Shown: positions 1 to 8,393 of the stretch, one piece after another | Layout: every line of letters starts with the position of its first letter | How positions within the stretch are numbered: the stretch's first letter is position 1 | NCBI GenBank assembly: GCA_049889775.1 | Contig: JBMHCT010000015.1 | Coordinates: forward strand, 1-64,000 | Length of the DNA stretch: 64,000 nucleotides | Reading direction: 5' to 3' | Source: Jejuia sp049889775 | GTDB taxonomy: Bacteria; Bacteroidota; Bacteroidia; Flavobacteriales; Flavobacteriaceae | Position numbers and translations under genes: made by a program | The notes under the pieces: model-generated | Seen by the model: only the letters and a program-made list of their open reading frames with translations | What the model was told of the DNA's origin: nothing | Databases searched by the model: none

Positions 1-1
1 A

Positions 2-235
2 GGTAGTTTTCTCATAGGCGTAATTCAAGCCGATGGAGGACTTAATGGAACTGGTGGATACCATCCTGCTTCATATATCACATTTTTTACTTTAGGCGCC
101 ATATCAACAGGGGGTATGATATATTACGGAAGTCTATTGGCAACAAAAAAGAAATTCAAAAAACGAGCGAACAAAAAGTTCAGTAAAACAGCGCAGAAAC
201 TAAACGAGGCTATTCAATTAGTTAATAGTAAATAG
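2..235 (+). CDS. C-terminal part of a small membrane protein (5' end outside window)
   Basis: An open frame runs from the first bases of the window to a TAG at 233-235 and gives 77 residues; the start lies upstream. The visible part has one hydrophobic stretch (around ITFFTLGAISTGGMIYYG), then a strongly basic segment rich in Lys/Arg, and ends KLNEAIQLVNSK. It looks like the tail of a small inner-membrane protein with a basic cytoplasmic end. The next gene starts three bases after its stop and has a similar layout (hydrophobic segment, then a tail containing RLNKAA), so the two may be diverged paralogues in one operon. I do not recognise the family and assign no function. Confidence 0.5.
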   Translation, partial: GSFLIGVIQADGGLNGTGGYHPASYITFFTLGAISTGGMIYYGSLLATKKKFKKRANKKFSKTAQKLNEAIQLVNSK

Positions 236-238
236 ATT

Positions 239-718
239 ATGAAACTACTCACAATATTAGCAGCATTTCTATTATCATTCCCAGCTGTTAGTCAGGACAT
301 TATAGAATACAATCAAGGAACTTTCTCAAGGAATGGAGAAGAACTGTCCATAGAACAAATTTCAAGCCTTACGAAGCAGATAAAGGGGAGGCGGTATGCC
401 CAGAAGTTGCTATTTAAAGGCAAAAGGGCAAATAAGATGGCAAACAATAGGCTCCATAGGAATTCAATCGCAATTATAACCGCAGGAATTGGTGGTTTTT
501 ATTCAGCTGGCTCTTTTGCTGCGGGAGACCTTGCGAAAGACTTTGATTTGGGTATGTTACAGAAAGCTTTTTATGGATTAGGTGTAGTAATGATTCCCTC
601 TACAGCTTTATTAGCCATTAATATTTCCCGACAAGAATTTTGGATAAATCAAAGAGATGATGCTTTCATAAGATTGGCCGAAAGGTTAAACAAAGCAGCA
701 ATACAATCCGAACAGTAG
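239..718 (+). CDS. Hypothetical secreted or membrane protein
   Basis: The product has 159 residues. It begins with a clear signal peptide (MKLLTILAAFLLSFPAVSQD; likely cleavage after about residue 18). A polar, basic region to about residue 75 is followed by two hydrophobic segments (about 78-95, and about 110-128 around VVMIPSTALLAINIS), and the tail ends in RLAERLNKAAIQ. The start follows the stop of the preceding partial gene by 3 bases, so the two are probably cotranscribed. The tail resembles that of the upstream gene. I do not recognise a family. Small secreted or membrane proteins like this are common cargo of integrated elements, which fits its place in the accessory region. Confidence 0.55.
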   Translation: MKLLTILAAFLLSFPAVSQDIIEYNQGTFSRNGEELSIEQISSLTKQIKGRRYAQKLLFKGKRANKMANNRLHRNSIAIITAGIGGFYSAGSFAAGDLAKDFDLGMLQKAFYGLGVVMIPSTALLAINISRQEFWINQRDDAFIRLAERLNKAAIQSEQ

Positions 719-746
719 GTATTAAAGTCTTTCCAGAATTATAAAA

Positions 747-768
747 GGCGTACTCCGAAGAATACGCC
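747..768. other. Small hairpin after the first two genes
   Basis: An inverted repeat GGCGTA ... TACGCC (747-752 and 763-768) lies 29 bases after the stop of the 159-residue gene. No T-tract follows, so it may be an mRNA 3'-end stabiliser or chance rather than a proper terminator. Confidence 0.25.
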
Positions 769-954
769 AAATAGAAACACTGTGATGCAATCACTTTGCA
801 AGTCTACAGGTGAACATAGCAGATAACCAAGAATTGTAGACAAGTAAAAGTTCCTAACGAAAAAGTAGGTGCCGAAGCAAAGCACTTGGATTTGAAGAAT
901 TTGCCAGAGTTATGGAGTGCCTCATTATTTTTAACCAAAACAATTAATGAAACC

Positions 955-1221
955 ATGAAAACCAATCAACTACTTTTTGGACTATTATTCATTTTACTAA
1001 GTAATACAAGTTGCAAGCGACTGACAAGTTGTGAAAAGAACTTTATTGAAGGGACCAAGATTTCAAAGCGTGCTTATTTGGTTATTATGGACTCAGATGG
1101 AAAAATGTCTAAAGAAGAACTATGGGACTTAGCTTGTGCATCTCAATATGAATTATCCATCAGAGAAAAATATGCAACTGTTTTGAAGGCTGCTGAAACA
1201 CTTGAACGATGTTCTAAGTAG
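955..1221 (+). CDS. Small hypothetical lipoprotein
   Basis: Starting at the ATG at 955, the 88-residue product begins with a short charged N-terminus, a hydrophobic core (QLLFGLLFILLSNTSC) and a cysteine at residue 20, which is a lipoprotein-type signal. The residue at -3 is Asn rather than Leu, so the lipobox is imperfect. An in-frame ATG at 886 would put 23 residues in front of the signal peptide, so I prefer 955. The mature part is short, charged and contains four cysteines including the lipidation candidate. Family not recognised; the evidence for a real gene is the signal sequence and the undisturbed frame. Confidence 0.45.
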   Translation: MKTNQLLFGLLFILLSNTSCKRLTSCEKNFIEGTKISKRAYLVIMDSDGKMSKEELWDLACASQYELSIREKYATVLKAAETLERCSK

Positions 1222-1434
1222 ATATCGAAGTGAACCTCCTAAGCCGCCGTCATGTTAATTTATCGTTAACAATTTTCACATTGCTTCAATCAGTCTTACT
1301 ACGTAAGAATCCTTCTCAGGACTGTCTAATCTAGGACAATAGCCATTGAAAGAGCTGCTAAGCACTTGACAAGGCTCCTATTATATATATAGGCGGAAGG
1401 GATCCGTTCAATTCATCCAAAAATTGAAAGTCTT

Positions 1435-1881
1435 ATGCATTACACAACAAACAAATCATCACAATACGTATTTAAGGCGTATAAGCATTTAAAGGGATTC
1501 ATGATAAGGGTACTCCCTAAACCCATGGGTGATCTAGATAGGGTCTTTAGATTCTATAAAGAACCCTCAGGAGCCTGGTATGTAGACCTTCCAGAATGGA
1601 AAGCGGCAAAGTGGCATCTTGCCATGGTAGACGGAGCCGACACCCTATTAGACAGCCTTGGGGATTATGCGAAACGTGATGTAAAGCTAAAGACTTCACT
1701 TGAGCATTTTAGAGGCTGTAGCGTTCTCAGTAAGACACATGACGAACCCATGGGTGATGGCGCATACTATGAATTCATAGATAACCAAGGAGAAGTTCTG
1801 CAACTCTGGCTATGTGGAGTCATGACCTGGTACTATGGCTTTAACCCCGATAAAATTTATTTCCAAAAGGTCTTGGATTAG
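1435..1881 (+). CDS. Small soluble hypothetical protein (possibly DUF6717-like)
   Basis: The product has 148 residues, no signal peptide and no membrane segment. It is rich in Trp, Tyr and Asp, with conserved-looking stretches such as FYKEPSGAWYVDLPEW near residues 41-56 and LQLWLCGVMTWYYGFNPDKIYF near the end. The layout (strand-rich, Trp/Tyr clusters, ending in a W-Y-x-G-F-x-P segment) recalls a small bacterial family of unknown function that I believe is DUF6717, but I am not certain. It stands alone with over 200 bases of non-coding sequence on its left side. No function can be assigned. Confidence 0.5.
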   Translation: MHYTTNKSSQYVFKAYKHLKGFMIRVLPKPMGDLDRVFRFYKEPSGAWYVDLPEWKAAKWHLAMVDGADTLLDSLGDYAKRDVKLKTSLEHFRGCSVLSKTHDEPMGDGAYYEFIDNQGEVLQLWLCGVMTWYYGFNPDKIYFQKVLD

Positions 1882-1963
1882 AGTTCGCATTTCCTTCATA
1901 CACCTATATCAATAATCTAGAGAGACTAGTCTGTAGCCAGTCTCTTCTTAAAAATATTTACCA

Positions 1964-2143
1964 ATGAATGTAGAAAGTATCGTTTATGACCTTTTCGGAG
2001 AAGTCACAAAATTGCGTGAACGTGTTTACGAATTAGAAAAATATAAGAAACTTGCAGAGGGAGAGTTACATCATATTGAGTTGGATATACAAAAACTCAA
2101 ACGGTCTAACCTTTATGATGATGAAGATGATTTACCATTCTAA
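1964..2143 (+). CDS. 59-residue coiled-coil microprotein with an SSB-type acidic tip
   Basis: ATG at 1964, TAA at 2141-2143. The protein starts MNVESIVYDLFGEVTKLRER, continues as a heptad-like charged helix (VYELEKYKKLAEGELHHIEL) and ends in the acidic peptide DDEDDLPF. That C-terminus matches the conserved tip of bacterial single-stranded-DNA-binding protein (D-D-D-[IL]-P-F at the very end), which recruits RecQ, PriA, RecO, RecJ, topoisomerase III and other genome-maintenance proteins. There is no OB fold, so it is not SSB itself. It could be a decoy or adaptor that docks onto SSB partners through a helical stalk. The gene call rests on the tip, the clean frame and a plausible helix; the function is inference. 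Confidence 0.5.
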   Translation: MNVESIVYDLFGEVTKLRERVYELEKYKKLAEGELHHIELDIQKLKRSNLYDDEDDLPF

Positions 2144-2349
2144 GTTGGGGCTACTTATATTAGAGGTTTAACGAGAGATAACCAAAACCCACCACAAGTA
2201 AAAGCATCAGTCATAGCTATGGAATAAAACCTCCGATTTACGTGGTAACATAGGAGCCAATCAGTTCCGTGATTAAATACTCAGGTTTATATTCTTTAAA
2301 TACCTCTTTTAGCAAGTGCATTTGCTTCCGCTCTTAAAACAATGAGTTA

Positions 2350-2844
2350 ATGAAAAATCGAACAAATCTGATATCCCTTTCTTTGCTTTTGGCACTTTGT
2401 AATTTCTCACAACTTATTGCGCAGAGTGTAAGAGACGGAGTAGATGAAAAACTTATAGATGTCATTGATATTCGTCAATTTGATTTGGCAGGTTCTTGGA
2501 CTGGTTACACTTATAATGTTATCTATGACAATACAGCTGATAAAGTAGTTACATTCAAGCCTACTGACACTATAGAATCTGTAGTCTTCAATAGATTAAT
2601 CGGTTTCCCATCTCGTGCATACAGATTATCGGCAGTAGGAGGCCAGAATATCTGGAAAGATGCTGTACTCAACTTAGATAGTGGAGAAACTAAATTTAAA
2701 ATTTATTGGCTTGGCGCAGATAATGTTGAATGGGTTGCTGAGGCGACTACCTATGGAGAAATGGGAATTCAATTCAACATTGATATTCATGATTCAAAAG
2801 AAGGTTTTGATGATAATCTTTTTTTAGAATTCGTAAGAAACTGA
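2350..2844 (+). CDS. Hypothetical secreted protein
   Basis: The product has 164 residues with a good signal peptide (NLISLSLLLALCNFSQLIAQ; cleavage after about residue 25). The mature protein looks beta-rich: alternating aromatic and polar residues (LAGSWTGYTYNVIYDN, KFKIYWLGADNVEWVAEATT) suggest a small beta-sandwich or lipocalin-like fold. I do not recognise a family. The stop at 2842-2844 lies inside sequence that reads, in another frame, as the tail of the small membrane proteins at the left edge of the window, so the 3' end may have been shaped by recombination. Confidence 0.5.
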   Translation: MKNRTNLISLSLLLALCNFSQLIAQSVRDGVDEKLIDVIDIRQFDLAGSWTGYTYNVIYDNTADKVVTFKPTDTIESVVFNRLIGFPSRAYRLSAVGGQNIWKDAVLNLDSGETKFKIYWLGADNVEWVAEATTYGEMGIQFNIDIHDSKEGFDDNLFLEFVRN

Positions 2845-2876
2845 ACGAGGCTGCTCAATTAGGTATGAGTCAATAG
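2835..2876 (+). pseudogene. Out-of-frame fragment of the KLNEA-tail family
   Basis: In the third frame these bases read KKLNEAAQLGMSQ and then TAG, closely matching the end of the gene at 2-235 (KLNEAIQLVNSK then TAG). The DNA also matches (AACGAGGCT then a CAATTAG block in both). Nothing upstream in this frame continues the gene; the preceding bases belong to another reading frame. I read this as a recombination scar that left only the 3' end of a paralogue. Confidence 0.4.
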
Positions 2877-3029
2877 TGTATTATGACTCCATTAAAAAAT
2901 ACTAACTTTAGTCCTACTGATGCTAACGACTTATAGATTGAAATCTGTTGCAATGAGATTGATTCTGAGGTATCACAGCATACGAATCTTGGCGCCGGAA
3001 CAATACATTCAACCTTAAAGAAAAGAATT

Positions 3030-3167
3030 ATGTACTTAAAAGTAAAAGACCTCGTAGAAATCACAGAGGCGATTGAAGCATTAGGTAGAGAAAATGTTCA
3101 ATACAGCGAAGAGGGTGCTAAAGCGTACAGCCTACTTTGTATGAAGTTCGGTTTATACGTAATTTAA
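3030..3167 (+). CDS. 45-residue hypothetical protein
   Basis: ATG at 3030, TAA at 3165-3167. The product (beginning MYLKVKDLVEITEAIEALG) is predicted largely helical, soluble and without special motifs. A G+C-rich hairpin follows the stop directly, supporting a real transcript end. It could be a small regulator or the remnant of a larger gene; the sequence does not decide. It is the last gene before the four-gene defence operon, about 250 bases away. Confidence 0.3.
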   Translation: MYLKVKDLVEITEAIEALGRENVQYSEEGAKAYSLLCMKFGLYVI

Positions 3168-3172
3168 AAGAA

Positions 3173-3195
3173 GGGGCTGCCATAACACCAGCCCC
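3173..3195 (+). terminator. Hairpin after the 45-residue gene
   Basis: The inverted repeat GGGGCTG (3173-3179) and CAGCCCC (3189-3195) forms a strong 7-bp stem with a 9-base loop. No U-run follows, so intrinsic termination would be inefficient. It separates the small-gene array from the operon starting at 3418. Confidence 0.35.
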
Positions 3196-3417
3196 TGAGA
3201 ACATAAAAACTAGTGAGATACAACTCATCAATCTTCAATGATAAGACTCAATGACGAGAATATCAAGCTTGGTGAATAAGTAAAACTTTCCCAATTCAGC
3301 CAATAAACAATGAACTCCAAGGCTATATAAATAAATGCGTTGTGAGGTTCAACCATTTCTTCCGGAATTTAGTATTTTGACAGAGCAGAAGCAAACGCTA
3401 AAGTCTTGTCCAAACCA

Positions 3418-4881
3418 ATGTTTAAAACAGCCGAGGAAATTATTCCCGACCCAGAGTCATTGTTAGAATCAGTTCGATCAATCGGATACTCTGTAAAAGA
3501 AGCTATATCGGACCTCATAGATAATTCGATTTCCGCGAACGCAACAAAAATCAATGTTGTCTTTGAAATGAATGAATCGTTAGAGTTTCATCTTATAGAT
3601 AACGGAGAGGGGATGAGTTACGAGGAACTAGTTTCTGCATTCAGATTAGGAAGTACAAATCCAAAAACCACGCGTAAAGAGAATGACTTAGGTCGCTTTG
3701 GAATGGGTATGAAAACAGCTTCGTTATCTCAATGCAGAGCTGTTACAGTAACCTCCAAACAAAATGGACAAGTTTATTCGAGAACTTTAGACTTAGATGA
3801 AGTAAGCGTTCACAAAAAATGGATAATTGGTGAAAAAGAAATCCACCCAAATATAACTGATTTTCTAGAAAAAATAGACAGTGGAACTATTGTTTCATGG
3901 GAAAAAATCGATGATTCAGACATTTCTGAAGAAGAGTTTGACCACTTACTACTAGAAATAAGAGACTATATTTCATTGTGTTTTCATCGTTTCATGGAGA
4001 GATCTAAAGACAGCATCGAATTTGCTCTCAATGGTCTAAACATAGAACCTGTTTCACCTATTGTAACTGACTCACAAATATTTTCTGAGATTTCACTAGA
4101 TGGAGTGGATTCTAAAATGAAGGCATATACGATTCCAATTAGAAAGGAGAATCAATCTGAAGCGTTGTTCAATTCGTTTGAGCTATTCAACGGAGTAGAA
4201 AGTCAACAAGGTATTTATATCTATCGCAGCGATCGCCTTCTATGTTTCGGTGGATGGCTAGGAATTGTTAGACCTAACAATTCCTATAAATTATGTAGAG
4301 TAATAATTGATTTTAAAAATGACTATTCATCTGATACAATTTGGAGTATCGACATAAAAAAAACCAAAGCGACAATCCCTTATGCTTACCGGCAAGAAAT
4401 TAAGCGATTCGTAAAAAAAGCACAACTAGACTCATCTAGAAAAATTGGGAAATACAATAAAAAAGAACTGATAAAGGCTAATGCCAAACTTTATGATAAC
4501 GTCGAACTCTGGACGGTAAAAAAAAACAAAACCTATGGTTTCTGGGAGTATAACCTCAACATAGATAATCCATTATTTACGCCGCTCTTAGAAAAGGTAA
4601 AAGAGACTGATCTTCAACTCATCCTTGATATAGTCACAAGAAACCTACCAATAGCAGACATTATCGATAACAATGATGAAGAACCTGCGAATCACGATAC
4701 GTTATATGCTCTTGTAGACCTAGAAGACGTATTACAAAAGGAGAAAAGAGCCGCTAAACTTGCTTTGCATAATGCCATAAAGTTAGGCATGACAAAAAAA
4801 GAAGCAATGGACTATATCCTAGCCGTTGAACCATTTATGATGCACAAAACTGAGTTAAAAGATTATTTAAATGATGCTTGA
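3418..4881 (+). CDS. GHKL ATPase of the paraMORC/MutL-like type (defence operon gene 1)
   Basis: The 487-residue product carries the Bergerat ATP-binding fold: N-box residues E28, D32, D35 and N36 in KEAISDLIDNSISA, the DxGxG motif at 61-65 (DNGEGM) and the G2 glycine loop at 92-97 (GRFGMG). After the ATPase it continues into what is probably an S5-like transducer and a helical C-terminus. Family knowledge: MutL/MORC-like GHKL ATPases linked to SF2 helicases and nucleases were described as paraMORCs in restriction-modification contexts (Iyer, Abhiman and Aravind). They act as ATP-gated clamps that remodel DNA or protein-DNA complexes. I chose the ATG at 3418; a TTG at 3406 is possible. The 3' end overlaps the Z1 gene by 11 bases, indicating translational coupling. 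Confidence 0.85.
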   Translation: MFKTAEEIIPDPESLLESVRSIGYSVKEAISDLIDNSISANATKINVVFEMNESLEFHLIDNGEGMSYEELVSAFRLGSTNPKTTRKENDLGRFGMGMKTASLSQCRAVTVTSKQNGQVYSRTLDLDEVSVHKKWIIGEKEIHPNITDFLEKIDSGTIVSWEKIDDSDISEEEFDHLLLEIRDYISLCFHRFMERSKDSIEFALNGLNIEPVSPIVTDSQIFSEISLDGVDSKMKAYTIPIRKENQSEALFNSFELFNGVESQQGIYIYRSDRLLCFGGWLGIVRPNNSYKLCRVIIDFKNDYSSDTIWSIDIKKTKATIPYAYRQEIKRFVKKAQLDSSRKIGKYNKKELIKANAKLYDNVELWTVKKNKTYGFWEYNLNIDNPLFTPLLEKVKETDLQLILDIVTRNLPIADIIDNNDEEPANHDTLYALVDLEDVLQKEKRAAKLALHNAIKLGMTKKEAMDYILAVEPFMMHKTELKDYLNDA

Positions 4882-7558
4882 GGCAATTACAGACCCACTT
4901 ATTCGATCTCAGATAGAAGATGCATTTTTACAATATCATCAAGGTAGAATAGAGAAAGACTATTGCCTTGCGAATATTCAAATGATCATAGATTTTGGTT
5001 TTAAACTGAATAAACTAAAAGATGAAACAATTAATGGTCAAGCGATCTTTGATGAATTAAAAAAACGAGAGTCAATTAAAATCGTAGATGTTATTTCCAA
5101 GAAAGATCGACAGGAAAAATGGCTTGATAATTTTGATGCAACGGCTAGCGAAATAGAAGATAAGAATTCAATATTCAAACAATATCAACAAATACTTAGG
5201 AAAGAGGGTAAGAATCAATTAGCATTTAAACTAAAAAAAGAGGTTTATCAAATTCTGGACAGCACTCCAAGGCCGGAGGAAGGAATTGGTTGGCGATGTA
5301 AAGGTCTCGTATTCGGGAAGGTCCAAAGCGGAAAGACGTCAAATTTTATTGGTGTAATAAGCAAAGCGTTGGATGTCGGTTACGACTTTATAATAGTGCT
5401 TGCGGGTATCTCAGAAGATCTTCGGCAACAAACACAAGATAGGATAGATAAGTATATTTTTAGGCACGAGCTGAATGGGATTAAATATTACAACATTGAA
5501 GAAGACAGTGAAGCCTCGGTAAATGCCAATCTGATCAATCTCACCGTTTCAAGTAGATTTAGTAACGAAAAAAGAAAATCTGGCGACTTTAAAATCGGTG
5601 AGATTAATAGAGGTGCTGCTAAGAGAGGTCCAGAGATATTGATCATTAAAAAGAATTCTTCAATATTAAAAGATGTCCTTAGATATCTAGATTCTCTATG
5701 TGACGAAGAGTCTAAGAGCGGTAAAAAAATTAACTCTAAAACTTGTTTGATAATCGATGACGAATGTGACAATGCTTCTGTATTAAGTCAAACAAAAACA
5801 GAGTTTGAGAATAAAGAAGAAACAAGAGCAATTAATAAATCCATTAGGAGAATAATTAATCTTTTCAAAAGAGTTTCTTACATAGGTTACACGGCGACTC
5901 CAGAAAACGTTGTAATGCAACCCATTACTAGTCCCGCGAATAAGGAAACCGTCCACTATAGAGATACTGAAATAACCTATCATATTGAAAAAGATTTAAC
6001 TCTTTTTCCTGATGACTTTATACAAATAGTAAACCCATCTGAAGGTTACCTTGGGTTAAATGAATGGCTTGATTCACAAAATAATCATATCAAAATCATA
6101 CCTAATGAGGATCTTGTAGAGCGAAAAGAATACTCTTATTTTCTCTCAAACTCATTGATTTCATCTTTTTTAGATTTCGTAGCTAATGTTTATATCAGAA
6201 AATTCCTTTGGCGAGAAAACGATAATAATTCAATGCTTGTTCATCCGTCCGTTCTAAAGAGTGATCAGGAACAGCTTAAAGAAATTCTTTCTGACTTTAG
6301 AAAGAAAATTGTGAAAGACAGCTTAAGAGGAGAAACCAAATCATCCTTTTTCAAACTAATTAAAAATCGAATCAAACGTTTTGAACCTTTAGAAAATATT
6401 GAGTTCGAAAAATACAGTCAAATAATCAATAATCTTGATATAGTCACCGTACACTCCGGTGAATCCGCGACGATTTTGAATTTTAAAATTGTCAAAGACA
6501 GAATAATTATTGGAGGCAACAAATTATCAAGAGGTTTCACTATTGAAGGTTTAACAGTTTCATATTTTTTCCGTAAATCCTCTAGGCTAGATACATTACA
6601 TCAAATGGCAAGATGGTTTGGTTACCGCGGTAAGTCAACAAGGCTAATTACTGTTTACTTACCAAAAGAGGACAAAGAATATTTTGAGTTCATGGCTAGC
6701 TTTGATAAAGACTTAACGGAGCAGATAGATTCCATGAATTTCCAAGAAATGGATCCAGAGAATTTCGGAATTACCCTTCTTTTTGACCAGGACTATTTAG
6801 GGTATAATAAAATGACAAAACGTAGAATGTCATTAACGGACCCTAATAAAATGCGAAATTTTGAAATTCGTGGCCGTTTTACAAAACCTATAATTATTAG
6901 ACATCTACAAAATGATGTCGAAATCAATAATGAGAATTACCAACGTGCATTCAATTGGTTTTCGAATCTAGTTGAAACAGAAAATCCGTTCAGTCTAAAA
7001 TTCAGCACTAACGAGAAAGACTTGTACTACAAGAAAACAAAGAGCATCTCTGATGGTGGAAAGATCTATTTTACAGGCGTGCCTTTAAACAAAATCTTGG
7101 ACTTGTATGATAACTTAGAATTTGGAGAATCAAAGACGGCATTGAATCTAATTGAATCTATCCGAGAAACCATGGATGTAGACTTTTCGAAATGGAGTGT
7201 GATGATTAGTCGAAAAAAAGAAAGTAAAGACTACACAAAAGAGTTTTACAATGAGAGAACCTTCATTTTACAAGAGAATGAGGTTTATGTTAGTTCGGTA
7301 GAAGATCCGCAGAATCTTGAAGAAGACATCTTTGATTTGATCCAAGATGAAGAAGAGTTCAAAGAATTCATCAAGAATACAACAACCAAAAGGACAGTTG
7401 CTTTGAATAAAAAACGTAAGTCTTTAAGAAAGCCTTTACTGAAGTTATATTTTGCACGACCTTCTGACAAGTCAAGTGATGGAGTTAGGATTGAAAAATC
7501 AGTGTTAATCGGATTTAAGGTCCCAACTAAAAGTTCAGTTTATGAGAGAAAAAAATAA
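4871..7558 (+). CDS. Z1-domain superfamily-2 helicase-like ATPase (defence operon gene 2)
   Basis: The 895-residue product has a P-loop GKVQSGKTS near residue 150, a Walker B element IIDDEC near 295, the motif III-like YTATP near 341, and the Z1-domain signature GGNKLSRG near 547 followed by DTLHQMARWFGYR near 575. In Z1 proteins (PF10593) the latter region supplies the helicase arginine fingers. No separate nuclease motif is evident in this chain. Role (inference from the family): an ATP-driven DNA translocase that couples recognition or remodelling to cleavage. It overlaps the ATPase gene upstream by 11 bases and the nuclease gene downstream by 17 bases. Gene length is usual for the family and no frame damage is visible. 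Confidence 0.88.
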   Translation: MMLEAITDPLIRSQIEDAFLQYHQGRIEKDYCLANIQMIIDFGFKLNKLKDETINGQAIFDELKKRESIKIVDVISKKDRQEKWLDNFDATASEIEDKNSIFKQYQQILRKEGKNQLAFKLKKEVYQILDSTPRPEEGIGWRCKGLVFGKVQSGKTSNFIGVISKALDVGYDFIIVLAGISEDLRQQTQDRIDKYIFRHELNGIKYYNIEEDSEASVNANLINLTVSSRFSNEKRKSGDFKIGEINRGAAKRGPEILIIKKNSSILKDVLRYLDSLCDEESKSGKKINSKTCLIIDDECDNASVLSQTKTEFENKEETRAINKSIRRIINLFKRVSYIGYTATPENVVMQPITSPANKETVHYRDTEITYHIEKDLTLFPDDFIQIVNPSEGYLGLNEWLDSQNNHIKIIPNEDLVERKEYSYFLSNSLISSFLDFVANVYIRKFLWRENDNNSMLVHPSVLKSDQEQLKEILSDFRKKIVKDSLRGETKSSFFKLIKNRIKRFEPLENIEFEKYSQIINNLDIVTVHSGESATILNFKIVKDRIIIGGNKLSRGFTIEGLTVSYFFRKSSRLDTLHQMARWFGYRGKSTRLITVYLPKEDKEYFEFMASFDKDLTEQIDSMNFQEMDPENFGITLLFDQDYLGYNKMTKRRMSLTDPNKMRNFEIRGRFTKPIIIRHLQNDVEINNENYQRAFNWFSNLVETENPFSLKFSTNEKDLYYKKTKSISDGGKIYFTGVPLNKILDLYDNLEFGESKTALNLIESIRETMDVDFSKWSVMISRKKESKDYTKEFYNERTFILQENEVYVSSVEDPQNLEEDIFDLIQDEEEFKEFIKNTTTKRTVALNKKRKSLRKPLLKLYFARPSDKSSDGVRIEKSVLIGFKVPTKSSVYERKK

Positions 7559-8393
7559 AGTTTCAGCAATATTCGACAACGAACAGTCAAAAATAATTGG
7601 CTTAACATTAGATATCCCTGGATTTGATTTTACCCGATATTTTTATGCGAGAAAAAGAAGTTTCCTCTGGATACCTAGTACTGACGGAATTTTAAATATT
7701 CGACTTGTAGATGAAACCCTCATCGACGAATTTGGAGATTTATATAGCGTCATTTTCGAGAGACTAGACTTGGATCAATCGGCCGAACAAATTCTTTTCT
7801 CGCTGAAGCACATTTTTCGTCAAAGAGAAAAGCTGTTCAAATCAGCCCAGTCCGTAACACGTAAAGAGGCCATGGGGCTTTACGGCGAATTAACCCTTCT
7901 CAAAGAACTTCTCGAGGTATCTGATGATTTCAAATCAACTTTAGAAGGTTGGAGACGGCCAGCTCTATCAACACATGATTTCGATTTTGGCGAAATAGGA
8001 TATGAGGTAAAGACAACAGGGCTTTCAACTAACACGGTCAAAATTCAAAGTGAAAACCAATTAGAGAAGCTTAACCATGATAAGTTGTTTCTCATTTGCT
8101 ACAGAGTTGAATGTTTTGCATCCACCACCGTTAATAGTATTAGCTTAATCGCTGAAGAGATAATCTCACTGATGAATAACCGGATATTAGAGGACCAATT
8201 GTGTGAAAAAATTGGTAGAGACTTTGATGAATTTAAATTTGATATTACCTGTCATTTTAAAATTGTCAATGAAGTGACTGAATCATTTCCAAAACTCATC
8301 GCAACCAATATGAACGAGAATATCTCCGGCGTCAAATATGAAATTTCAATGTCCTATATAGAAGAACATGGAGAAAAATCAAAAATGGCTTAA
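7542..8393 (+). CDS. PD-(D/E)XK nuclease-like protein, DUF4420 type (defence operon gene 3)
   Basis: The product has 283 residues. The predicted core is GLYGELTLLKEL (E116), then HDFDFGEIGYEVKTTG: D148 followed by E155-x-K157. This is the D...ExK layout of the PD-(D/E)XK nuclease fold with an upstream helical Glu. DUF4420 proteins are repeatedly found between Z1 ATPases and AIPR proteins, where they are thought to be the DNA-cutting subunit. All expected acidic and lysine positions appear intact, so I predict an active nuclease. The start at 7542 lies inside the Z1 gene (17-base overlap) and the end overlaps the AIPR gene by 26 bases, consistent with a stoichiometric complex. Cleavage activity is inference. 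Confidence 0.82.
   Translation: MREKNKVSAIFDNEQSKIIGLTLDIPGFDFTRYFYARKRSFLWIPSTDGILNIRLVDETLIDEFGDLYSVIFERLDLDQSAEQILFSLKHIFRQREKLFKSAQSVTRKEAMGLYGELTLLKELLEVSDDFKSTLEGWRRPALSTHDFDFGEIGYEVKTTGLSTNTVKIQSENQLEKLNHDKLFLICYRVECFASTTVNSISLIAEEIISLMNNRILEDQLCEKIGRDFDEFKFDITCHFKIVNEVTESFPKLIATNMNENISGVKYEISMSYIEEHGEKSKMA

Noticed and set aside
3173..3195. Treating the hairpin as a strong terminator
   Set aside because: No T-tract follows the stem; it is listed with low confidence only.
5488..5983. Minus-strand open frames inside the Z1 gene
   Set aside because: They are antisense to a gene with strong motifs, show no motif, start or ribosome-binding context, and give Ser/Leu/Phe-rich products typical of reversed coding DNA.
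4871..7558. Calling the Z1 protein itself a nuclease
   Set aside because: No PD-(D/E)XK, HNH or GIY-YIG motif was found in it; the nuclease motif sits in the following gene.
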